DNA of 33,790 bases, taken from the NCBI GenBank assembly GCA_900550175.1, contig URQX01000004.1, positions 1-33,790 of the forward strand, in the 5' to 3' direction. This document shows positions 22,437 through 30,825 of the stretch, piece after piece. The position numbers and the translations under genes were made by a program. The DNA is from an uncultured Veillonella sp. (lineage in GTDB: Bacteria; Bacillota; Negativicutes; Veillonellales; Veillonellaceae). The stretch's first letter is position 1; every line of letters begins with the position of its first letter. The notes under the pieces are model-generated. The model was not told the DNA's origin, did no database searches, and was given only the letters and a program-made list of their open reading frames with translations.

Positions 22437-25121
22437 TTAATTCTCTATCATTCCATTATCTTTAAAATAGATATAAGATTCCAATGGTAAATTAAAATCT
22501 TTTAATTGAGATAACTCTTTTAAGTATTCAATATCAAAAGTGGAGTCTAATGGAGGATAAATCTTAAATAAATTTGATAAATCTTTATCATCACCTATCT
22601 CTTTAGACATGTTCTCCAGTTCTGAAACAATTCTAAGAATAAATGTTTCTTGTAAAATTCTTGACTTACAAGAATTCCCAGCTAAAAGTATATGAAGAGG
22701 CCTAGTTAGTTTAGATTGATTTTGTTTATAAACCTTATAATAAACATTCATAAAGTTCTCTATACCATCACTAATTTCTTTTCTAATAATAGCTTGTAAG
22801 AAATCAATATCTATTCTAACTGAAATATCTTTTTCAATATTATTGGTAGAATATAATTTAAATATATTAGCGCCTTCATTATATTTAGATTGATATCCTA
22901 CTTCCTCTTCCCACAAAGCTCTTAATTCATTTGCAATTAGTTTTAAATTTAAATAAGCTAATTGATCCCCATCTTTTTCTTCTTTCACTAATAACTCTGA
23001 GCCAGCAAATCTTTGACATTTAGCAGGTATAACAATGGGAATATTAGCATCCCTCATAACCTGTATATTTTGTTTATATACTTCAAAGGCTAGCATATTT
23101 AGAAGATTCTCACCACCTAGATATGCATCACCACCATTACCTAATTGTTCTACTTGAAACTTATATTTTTTGTGTTCTGGAATATATTCAATCCCAAAAT
23201 CAAAATCAGTAGTACCTCCGCCAAAATCAAATACACCATATGAAACTTTTTTATTTATTTCATTTTCTTTAGGCTCTACTTTATATTCTTTTAACGCACT
23301 AATTGCATATGCAGCTGGTTCACTAGCACCAGAAGTAATCTTAAAGCGTTTCATTGTCTCAGAATCATTAAGTACTCTTGTTGGTAGTGACTTTTTTATT
23401 CCTCGCTCAAAACTCTCTAAAATCTTTATTCTTACAGCTTTAGGATAATTAACTGGAAATGATAGTAAATATTTTAAATAAATCCCTCTATGCATATTAT
23501 TAATATATAAACCTAAATAATAAGCATAAATTTCTATAGGATCAAAATCAGTATCGCTAAGAGATAAATAAGGATTTAAATGTATTATATTACCAGTTTC
23601 ATCTTGTAAAATTTGTTTTCTATCTTTTGAATTTGCCCATTGCTTTAACTCACTAAAGATTGAATACAGGCAACGTTTATTAGAGACTTTATTCAAGTCA
23701 CTATTATAAATAGCATTTGCTGCTTGATGAGATACACAAACATCTTCCCAAGACGTATATGGTCGACCTAACTTATTAGCATATACTGCCTTAAAAGATT
23801 CATAATTTTTCAGTTGAATAACCGTTGGGTTTTCATAATCCTCACTCCGGGGTTCACTGATTAATTCTCCTGCTCCAATTCTAAGAAGGACTTCCTCTTT
23901 ATCACGACACACAACTACCGTACTTTTTGTTCCAAAATCAATTCCACAAACTGCTCTATGATTAACATCACATAATGGATCCCGTGCTACTAGAGTTTCA
24001 TCTTTAGGAACTTCAATTATCCAAGACTTTTCATCTAATTCTTCATAAAAAGATTCAAATACTTCCCAATGTCCTCGATTTATATCGATAATTATATCGT
24101 CACTATAAGATGATATATTAGAACGTATTCTATCACATTCTTTTAAGTATTGTTTATAATAAGGATATACTTTATCAGCCCAATTTTCACCAAAAATATC
24201 AACACATTCGGATATATGTTTAAGGGCATCAATCTTTTTATTGATTATATTCAATGATGGTTCAATTAAATCTTCAAGTTTAACTTGCAACTTATCATCT
24301 ATATTATTTAAAACATTAGATAAAATTGTATAAAAAATTCTGGAAAAACCGGCCAATTCGATATGAGTAGGCTCAGAGAATGTATTAAGTGCATACCCCA
24401 AAAAATTTTCTCCGGAATAAGCATCATTAAGACTTTTTGAAGGAATAAAAATAAAAGGAGTTTTAGAACGTATTGGAGAATTTTTTTGACTAGTATACTC
24501 TAAACTAATACCTAATGAATTATTTATTAATTCAAGATTAGAAATAGAAGAGTATCCTAATACCCTACAATTATTAAGTATATTCATATTAGATGGTAAA
24601 GGAATTTGATTATCTGTGTAAAATTTTAATAATGGTAGTGGATTTATACATCTAAAAATATTATGAAGATTAGATTGATTTAAATCTATTCCAATTGAAA
24701 CCATATTTGATAAATCTTCACTAGTCACTCTAGATTTACTTTTACCGCCCGTAGATAAATCTGGTATCTCATAATATTGTTCATTATCAACTACAACATT
24801 AATCTCATTACGATTACTTTCAAAAAAAATAATGCTACTATCATTTGCCTTTAATGGGACGCATCTATTATCAATAGCAAAATATACTAATCCATCATCC
24901 TTAAAGAAAATAATTTTTTCTTCAAATACTTTTTTTAAAACAATAATATAGTTATTAAATTCTTGATGTGCTATATTTTTTAACCAATATTTTAGCTGTT
25001 TTATTGGTACCCTAAAATATTGCATTATAGTAGTACCATCTACCTCTAATTTATTATTCTCAGATTTCCATAGAGCATATAAATAATCTGATTCATTTTT
25101 TACACTTTGTTCTTTTTCCAT
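22437..25121 (-). CDS. Hsp70-like actin-fold ATPase, second copy (split form)
   Basis: The product has 894 residues. Residues 1 to about 380 are a specific N-terminal region with no recognised domain. The Hsp70-like ATPase follows: phosphate-1 motif GIDFGTKST (about 391), phosphate-2 motif FDFGGGTTDFDFG (about 630) and adenosine motif LLAGNSCKSR (about 809). Conserved blocks SELKQWAN, SFPVNYP and SGASEPAAYAISAL are shared with the 980-residue paralogue. No canonical substrate-binding domain or EEVD tail is present, so it is not DnaK. It stops where the paralogue continues; the missing part is encoded by the next gene. The ribosome-binding site is weak. A role as an ATP-driven switch or sensor is inferred. 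Confidence 0.85.
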   Translation of the reverse strand: MEKEQSVKNESDYLYALWKSENNKLEVDGTTIMQYFRVPIKQLKYWLKNIAHQEFNNYIIVLKKVFEEKIIFFKDDGLVYFAIDNRCVPLKANDSSIIFFESNRNEINVVVDNEQYYEIPDLSTGGKSKSRVTSEDLSNMVSIGIDLNQSNLHNIFRCINPLPLLKFYTDNQIPLPSNMNILNNCRVLGYSSISNLELINNSLGISLEYTSQKNSPIRSKTPFIFIPSKSLNDAYSGENFLGYALNTFSEPTHIELAGFSRIFYTILSNVLNNIDDKLQVKLEDLIEPSLNIINKKIDALKHISECVDIFGENWADKVYPYYKQYLKECDRIRSNISSYSDDIIIDINRGHWEVFESFYEELDEKSWIIEVPKDETLVARDPLCDVNHRAVCGIDFGTKSTVVVCRDKEEVLLRIGAGELISEPRSEDYENPTVIQLKNYESFKAVYANKLGRPYTSWEDVCVSHQAANAIYNSDLNKVSNKRCLYSIFSELKQWANSKDRKQILQDETGNIIHLNPYLSLSDTDFDPIEIYAYYLGLYINNMHRGIYLKYLLSFPVNYPKAVRIKILESFERGIKKSLPTRVLNDSETMKRFKITSGASEPAAYAISALKEYKVEPKENEINKKVSYGVFDFGGGTTDFDFGIEYIPEHKKYKFQVEQLGNGGDAYLGGENLLNMLAFEVYKQNIQVMRDANIPIVIPAKCQRFAGSELLVKEEKDGDQLAYLNLKLIANELRALWEEEVGYQSKYNEGANIFKLYSTNNIEKDISVRIDIDFLQAIIRKEISDGIENFMNVYYKVYKQNQSKLTRPLHILLAGNSCKSRILQETFILRIVSELENMSKEIGDDKDLSNLFKIYPPLDSTFDIEYLKELSQLKDFNLPLESYIYFKDNGMIEN

Positions 25122-25158
25122 CTAATTTGTATTATCCCTTTTTTTAACTATAAGACTT

Positions 25159-25899
25159 TTATCTAGGAGATCTAACCTTGTGATTAAAATTCTTAGTTTT
25201 TTCTTTTAAATACTTTAACTCCTCTTTTTCAGATATACTATCTAAAATACTCTTACTAGATAACATAAAATCAGTTGGATCATCTTCTTCAACAGCATTT
25301 TTGTAGTTATCTAAATAACATTCAACGTGATTAATAGCTATATTGGAGTTTTCTTTTTTACTATTCTTATTCATATCTAATAATTCATTTGTATCAGCTT
25401 TAATATCAACTGATTTTGTTTCACTATGATTTTTATCAGTATTTATTATCAACGTATTACTAGATGTAAGAATATTTAATGGAATATCATTATTGCTAAC
25501 AGAATCATCACTAATTGTAATATCATCAAGAATACTATCCTTTATCGTGGTTAATATTTCTTCTAATTCAGAGTTGGTCCACTCAATTTTTGAATTAGAA
25601 GAAATAAATTTATTATGCGTATTAATCAATCTGTTAAGAATATATTCTGACAATTCTATAAGATTTTTCAACTTACTATCAACTACTAAAACAGATGAAA
25701 TAACTACATCTTCATAAATTCCAACTTGCTCACAAAAATTTTCCCATATAGCTCGAAAATCATCAAATTTTCCTAGATATTGATCAACCTCAATATAATT
25801 GTCACCATTAATTTTTTGTACTTTAAAACCAGCTCGTTTTGTTTTTACAATAAATTGTAATTTATTATCGATAACAATACAAAGTATCTTTTTTAACAC
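25159..25899 (-). CDS. unknown acidic protein of the Hsp70/HerA operon (GTG start)
   Basis: The 246-residue product starts at a GTG (25899), with AGGATGAG about 7 bases upstream; no in-frame ATG offers a better site. The first 100 residues look folded (KKILCIVIDNKLQFIV and VVISSVLVVDSKLKN as strands). Residues about 120-205 are low-complexity and rich in Ser, Asn and Asp, and the end is charged with a basic tail (KNFNHKVRSPR). I recognise no family. It precedes the split Hsp70-like gene by 37 bases and may be its partner. Confidence 0.7.
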   Translation of the reverse strand: MLKKILCIVIDNKLQFIVKTKRAGFKVQKINGDNYIEVDQYLGKFDDFRAIWENFCEQVGIYEDVVISSVLVVDSKLKNLIELSEYILNRLINTHNKFISSNSKIEWTNSELEEILTTIKDSILDDITISDDSVSNNDIPLNILTSSNTLIINTDKNHSETKSVDIKADTNELLDMNKNSKKENSNIAINHVECYLDNYKNAVEEDDPTDFMLSSKSILDSISEKEELKYLKEKTKNFNHKVRSPR

Positions 25900-25920
25900 T
25901 ACATCTCATCCTTACAATTA

Positions 25921-26430
25921 TTATTTATAAATATCACTAAGAATATCATTTAATTTTTCATAGCTATCAATAGATTGATAATTTTTATAAATATCCGTTT
26001 TTGTTAATTGTTTGTTAACAGTTATAAGACTATCTAATCTACTTTGAACCTCAGAAATATTTAACTCATGATTGATATTAATAATGCCTTGAATTTTAAC
26101 TAATTTAGGTCTATTAAAATCAATTTTTTCCTTTAAATCATATACTTCTTTATATTTATGACTCAAAGAACTTTCGAGTTTATTAGTATCTAACTCATTT
26201 TGATCAATATCATTCATATTACATTTATTAAATTCTAAAACTTTACGATCAAATTTATTAGAAATTTTCTCAGAAAATCCATCTAAATCGTCTTGAATCT
26301 TCATAATTCTTACGACCTGTTCTTGAGCATTTTTACAATTAAACTTTTTAGCTAAAGAAATTCGAGCATACTCCTTACACTCTCTACCAAATTTTGATTT
26401 AAAGTCTGATAGTAAATTATTTGTACTCAT
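25921..26430 (-). CDS. small helical / coiled-coil protein, unknown
   Basis: This 169-residue protein is highly charged and rich in Lys, Asp, Asn and Leu, with heptad-like stretches (LESSLSHKYKEVYDLKEKID; VQSRLDSLITVNKQL). There is no membrane segment or recognised motif. AAAGGAA lies 5 bases before the ATG. It sits between the Gly-rich hydrophobic protein (28 bases upstream) and the unknown acidic protein (21 bases downstream). A scaffold or adaptor role would fit, but nothing shows it. Confidence 0.7.
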   Translation of the reverse strand: MSTNNLLSDFKSKFGRECKEYARISLAKKFNCKNAQEQVVRIMKIQDDLDGFSEKISNKFDRKVLEFNKCNMNDIDQNELDTNKLESSLSHKYKEVYDLKEKIDFNRPKLVKIQGIININHELNISEVQSRLDSLITVNKQLTKTDIYKNYQSIDSYEKLNDILSDIYK

Positions 26431-26458
26431 AATATTTCCTTTATCAGAACCAAACCAT

Positions 26459-27406
26459 TTAATGATTATCTTTTAATTCATCATCTAATTGCTTTTCATT
26501 AAATAATTTATCACCTAAATCAGCATATGACTCTAATTGATTTTTTAAACTATCAACCAGCTTTTCATTATGTAAAGTTTTTTTCATATCAACAAGAATA
26601 GTATAAGCATCGTCCTCTGATAGATTTTCGCCTTTAGATGCTTTTATAGTTTGTAAAGCGGTAACAATACTTTCATTAAATTTGACAGATTCTTCTTTTG
26701 TAAGCTTATTATCTTTTAATTCCATAAACTTAACTGTATCAAAACCCAATTCTTTTGATGCTAAAATAAGCGCTTTCATTTGATCAGATGTAAATAATCT
26801 AAGACCAGCAAATGCCAAAAATTCTGGAGTTAATTTAATTTCTTCTTTATTTTCAACACGATCCCATAAATCCCCCATTGCAACAGTTCTACGTTTAATA
26901 GATTCAACAGAAAGTTTGGCAGCAGGATTTATAACAACTCCATCTTCATCAGCCTTAGCTTTTAAATATTCATAATACGCTCTTGCACTTTCAAACTCTG
27001 TAGTTGAACTCCAGTTAGAATGATTTTGAGTCTCTTCTATTAAAGCACCATATTCTTCAGCTTCTTCAATAGACATCTCTTGTTCACCAACAGGTGTCAA
27101 TATACTGACAAGGACTTGAGTAGCTACATCAACAATAATATTTGCAATAATAGGTGATAATGGCCCAAAAGTAGGCGATAATGTTTTCTCTAACAAATTA
27201 GTTATATTAGTTAAAAATTTCCCCCCTTTTGGACAAATTTTTGCTAATGCCTTTACGGCTACTGGTATCATATCTCCTAACTTAGATAATCCTGTTCCAA
27301 CGACATTACATATCTTAGTAATAGCATTACCAGCTACCTTACCTACTTTACTTACAACAGATCCTAAACCTTTAACTCCATCAACAACTAAACCTAATAA
27401 GTCCAT
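26459..27406 (-). CDS. protein with a Gly-rich hydrophobic N-terminus, candidate membrane-active component
   Basis: From the ATG at 27406 (MDLLGLVVDGVKGLGSVV; AAGGAG 7 bases upstream) the product has 315 residues; a frame reaching 27436 lacks a good site. Residues 1-110 alternate Gly, Val, Ile, Leu and Lys in amphipathic helices (VVSKVGKVAGNAITKI) and end in a hydrophobic stretch (IIANIIVDVATQVLVSIL). Residues 115-315 are charged, helical and soluble-looking. That plan resembles membrane-inserting or pore-forming proteins, but no family is recognised. It is 23 bases downstream of the HerA-like gene. Confidence 0.72.
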   Translation of the reverse strand: MDLLGLVVDGVKGLGSVVSKVGKVAGNAITKICNVVGTGLSKLGDMIPVAVKALAKICPKGGKFLTNITNLLEKTLSPTFGPLSPIIANIIVDVATQVLVSILTPVGEQEMSIEEAEEYGALIEETQNHSNWSSTTEFESARAYYEYLKAKADEDGVVINPAAKLSVESIKRRTVAMGDLWDRVENKEEIKLTPEFLAFAGLRLFTSDQMKALILASKELGFDTVKFMELKDNKLTKEESVKFNESIVTALQTIKASKGENLSEDDAYTILVDMKKTLHNEKLVDSLKNQLESYADLGDKLFNEKQLDDELKDNH

Positions 27407-27429
27407 GTCTTTACTCCTTATATATATAA

Positions 27430-30400
27430 TTACCATTCATTAATAATATCATTTACTGCTTCAGTAAGTTCAGATATATTTCTACCACCTAAAGAAGTAT
27501 ACTCATAAACACTTAATTTACTAATATAATCATATACAACTGTAATAAATTTTTTTATGACTGCTTCTTCCTTTGAATTTATACCAATTGATAAACGCCC
27601 TAAAAGATATTTAATATAATTACCTAATAATTCTGTATCAATATATTCTTTGATAACTCTTCTATTATTAACAAGAGATTTTATAATATTTTCTATTATT
27701 TCATTAAGGCTATATTTACGTTCTAACGGAGTATCTTTATTATTTAATGCGTAGAATAGTTCACTAATTATGGTTACATCATTAAATACTCGGTCCTCCG
27801 AAAACATAAAGTAGTTCTTTATATCTTTCTCTACTATGTTTTTATTGAACGAACTAATATTTGGTAAGACACCATTCTTATAATTATTTTGATAATATTT
27901 TATAGACTTAGTTTTAATAATCTCAGCGCTGATTTCTTCTTTACCAGTTGTATAGCTATATTGCTTTATTTGAACCAATGCAGGCTTCTTCCACCCCTCG
28001 GTAATAACAATAGCTCTCCCTCTATCTAAATATGACATATATCCCTTTTGGTCATCATTCAAAGCCATTGTATTACCAATTGCTTCTTTATCATCTTGTG
28101 CAAATATCTTATGTACAATTTTTGTATTTGTATTTTTTAGCACTTCAGGAGTCATCTTATTTGGAATTTGATCAACAATTATTAATGATTCCCCATATTT
28201 TCTGACTTCAGCCAACATATCAGCAAAAACTTCAACACCTCTTTTTTTATTTGGACTATCACCTGGTTCATATCGACTAAGAAGTCTATGTGCTTCCTCA
28301 ACTAAAGTAATATGTTGAAATTTATTATCTATATTGAATTGATATTTCACAGCTTCAAGTAAATTTGTAATTATAAATCCCATAATTAAAGATTTCTCAG
28401 CACCATCTTTAATCTCTTCTAGTTCAATAACAACTTTCTGAGTAACCAATTTCTTAAAATCTACACTACGTGGAGTATTTAGCATCATGCCTTTAGCCCC
28501 AACAAGTAATGCTTGCAATCTTGCTTTCAAAGATCCTAGGTATTCAGCCTCCATCTTATCGCCAAAGCCTTGTTCCTTGGTTACACTTTCTATTGATTCA
28601 ATAAAATCATTCAAGGTCGGAAATGCAAAACTATCTGCTACAAAAGGATCCTCTAATTTATTAGTAGCAGGATTAGTCCATTGAGAATTCTTTATATTCC
28701 ATCCTTTTTTCTTATATACATCATAGGAAGCAGCTTCAATAATTTGTGGCATAGCAGCTTCCATATCAAATGATGATTGCATAGTAGCTTTAATCATATC
28801 AACTCGACTAGTAATAGATTCACCCTCGAATATCTCAAATGGATTTAGAAAGAATGGTGATATATCTTGTTTTCCTAGGGTAAAATAATATACATCATCT
28901 AACTCTCTAGTTAAAGCTCTATATTCGGTCTTAGCAGGTTCTATAACTAAAAATGGCAATTTTGAATTTAATAATATACTTTGACACGTAGTAGTTTTAC
29001 CTGTACCTGTAACACCACATATAAAAGTATGTGTTTTTAGAGACTCTTTATTTAAATATATATTATTTTCTCTTTGCTCGCCTAAATGAACTAAATTCCC
29101 AAGCAAAATACTGTTATTTATTTCATTGTCTGTAGGGCTATCAATATTAACACCATATTCCACAGCATTACGCGATGAGACCCCCAAAATTTCTTTTCTT
29201 GGCATTCCCATTAAGATACCTAATTCATCAGAATTCAACCAAGTACCAAAGGAAGCATTCTTTCCATTTTGAATATTAATTTTCGAAAAAATACTCTTCC
29301 ATGCTTCATTTTTATTAGTTAATCGCGGAACCTGTAAGTTTTCTAGAACTCCCTTTAACGGACCTAAATTTTTAAGATTATCTTGCGTAAATTCTGTAAA
29401 TTGTAAAGGTGATATATTCCCTTTTTCACCACCATATAGCCCTAAGATCGTATTAGCTACTCTATATAAAGTAGCACGCCCATTATCAGAGAATAAATAG
29501 CTACAAGTAGTATAGGCGCCTTTTCCTTTTGCATTATCAACTCTTGCTAATAACTCTTCATCTATATATTTTAGCCAATTAATAACAATTTTTTGCTCTA
29601 CTTCTAAAGAATGAGTATGTTGTAGTGATCTACTATTACTATTACTTGAACGTCTATTAGTTGATGATGAATTATTTACATTTATACTTTTACTTGTTGA
29701 TTCATGATTACTTTTTGATTTATTAAAACTCTTAGACTTACTATTACTTACACTTTCAGTAATAGTATTACTATATTGAGTAGAAATATTTAATGACTCA
29801 GATTTATTATATTGACTTGAATTACTTCTATCTTTATTCGCACTTTCTGAACCATTTGAAGTTGTATTGCCTTTATTTTCAGTCGTACTAATAGTTGAAG
29901 ATTCAGAATTACTAACACCATTTATAATAGTTGTTGATTTTTGATCTCCTTTTGACTCATGTTTGCTATTATTTTTTTGATTATTAACATCATTTCTATT
30001 ATCTGTTACATTAGCATCTGATTCGGATACAGATTCAGATGAATCTCGATTAGTACCTAAAGTAACATTTGTTGTAGTACTATCATTTTCATCAGTTCCA
30101 CTTTGAGTTTGATCCGATTCAGACTTTTGAAGACTATATTTAGATATTGGAAGTAAAGAATCATATAACTGATATATATCTTGATTAACTTTAAATATAT
30201 CAATATTTTTACAAGGATTAGCAATAACCATAAATCCGAAATTACTACCAATCATAGTATCGACTAATCTCTCAACGCCTTGAAAATCATTTTTCTCACC
30301 ACTATTCTCATTAATAAATCCAGGGATACCATTAATGAAACCCGAATGCTTATTATTGCGAATCTTATATAATATATCTTTCTTTTCATCTCGATCAACT

Positions 30401-30825
30401 TCACTAATAGAGCTACCTACAAAATTGCCTTTAAGTGTAGGTTTCAATATATCATCCGCCCAGGACTTCAAATCTAAATTATCATCTTTATTATATAAAT
30501 TTGCAGCTACACCTATATAAAAAGAAACCTTTAATTTATCCCCCAAGATTAAATATATCAAATTTATATCCTGTAAGTTTCTAAAGGATGATAATATATT
30601 CTCCATAGATTCTCTACGGGGACCTTCATTTTTTGAGAAAATTAATTCATCAATTTTATATAGATATAATTCATTCTCCTCTAAAGGATTTTTACACAAG
30701 TCATTATAAAAGTTAACATCAAATTCTTCAATCAATATGTTGGAATATTGATTGTACTCATATTCCTTCATTTGTTTAAGATAGTTGTATCCATTTTGTA
30801 GTATATTATCTATTGCTGAATCCAT
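27430..30825 (-). CDS. HerA/FtsK-type (DUF87) P-loop ATPase with Ser/Asn-rich linker
   Basis: The product has 1131 residues. The N-terminal domain (1-235) contains GFINGIPGF and GVERLVDTMIGSNFGFMVIA, which I recognise from large DUF87-type ATPases with a Ser-rich insert. Residues about 238-405 are almost only Ser, Asn, Thr, Lys and Glu. The ATPase has Walker A GVTGTGKTTT (about 603-612), VIEPAKTEYRAL, and Walker B LVEEAHRLL (about 838), a layout typical of HerA/VirB4 translocases, then a C-terminal helical region from about 970. HerA-like hexamers move DNA or remodel complexes; this one may be driven by or control the Hsp70-like partner. Its ATG overlaps the stop of the preceding gene (TGATG). 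Confidence 0.85.
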   Translation of the reverse strand: MDSAIDNILQNGYNYLKQMKEYEYNQYSNILIEEFDVNFYNDLCKNPLEENELYLYKIDELIFSKNEGPRRESMENILSSFRNLQDINLIYLILGDKLKVSFYIGVAANLYNKDDNLDLKSWADDILKPTLKGNFVGSSISEVDRDEKKDILYKIRNNKHSGFINGIPGFINENSGEKNDFQGVERLVDTMIGSNFGFMVIANPCKNIDIFKVNQDIYQLYDSLLPISKYSLQKSESDQTQSGTDENDSTTTNVTLGTNRDSSESVSESDANVTDNRNDVNNQKNNSKHESKGDQKSTTIINGVSNSESSTISTTENKGNTTSNGSESANKDRSNSSQYNKSESLNISTQYSNTITESVSNSKSKSFNKSKSNHESTSKSINVNNSSSTNRRSSNSNSRSLQHTHSLEVEQKIVINWLKYIDEELLARVDNAKGKGAYTTCSYLFSDNGRATLYRVANTILGLYGGEKGNISPLQFTEFTQDNLKNLGPLKGVLENLQVPRLTNKNEAWKSIFSKINIQNGKNASFGTWLNSDELGILMGMPRKEILGVSSRNAVEYGVNIDSPTDNEINNSILLGNLVHLGEQRENNIYLNKESLKTHTFICGVTGTGKTTTCQSILLNSKLPFLVIEPAKTEYRALTRELDDVYYFTLGKQDISPFFLNPFEIFEGESITSRVDMIKATMQSSFDMEAAMPQIIEAASYDVYKKKGWNIKNSQWTNPATNKLEDPFVADSFAFPTLNDFIESIESVTKEQGFGDKMEAEYLGSLKARLQALLVGAKGMMLNTPRSVDFKKLVTQKVVIELEEIKDGAEKSLIMGFIITNLLEAVKYQFNIDNKFQHITLVEEAHRLLSRYEPGDSPNKKRGVEVFADMLAEVRKYGESLIIVDQIPNKMTPEVLKNTNTKIVHKIFAQDDKEAIGNTMALNDDQKGYMSYLDRGRAIVITEGWKKPALVQIKQYSYTTGKEEISAEIIKTKSIKYYQNNYKNGVLPNISSFNKNIVEKDIKNYFMFSEDRVFNDVTIISELFYALNNKDTPLERKYSLNEIIENIIKSLVNNRRVIKEYIDTELLGNYIKYLLGRLSIGINSKEEAVIKKFITVVYDYISKLSVYEYTSLGGRNISELTEAVNDIINEW
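29612..30114 (-). repeat. Ser/Asn/Thr/Lys low-complexity coding region
   Basis: About 165 residues of the HerA-like protein are built mainly from Ser, Asn, Thr, Lys and Glu, with many short near-repeats such as SNSESSTIS, SVSNSKSKSFNKSKS and SSTNRRSSNSNSRS. It separates the N-terminal domain from the ATPase part and is probably disordered. The DNA uses mixed Ser codons rather than a pure tandem unit. Confidence 0.8.

Noticed and set aside
22437..25121. Canonical DnaK chaperone
   Set aside because: The nucleotide-binding motifs are Hsp70-like, but the substrate-binding domain and C-terminal lid are missing and a long unrelated N-terminal region is present.
29612..30114. CRISPR-like or satellite repeat in the Ser-rich stretch
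   Set aside because: The repetition is at protein level with varied codons; there is no regular repeat-spacer spacing.
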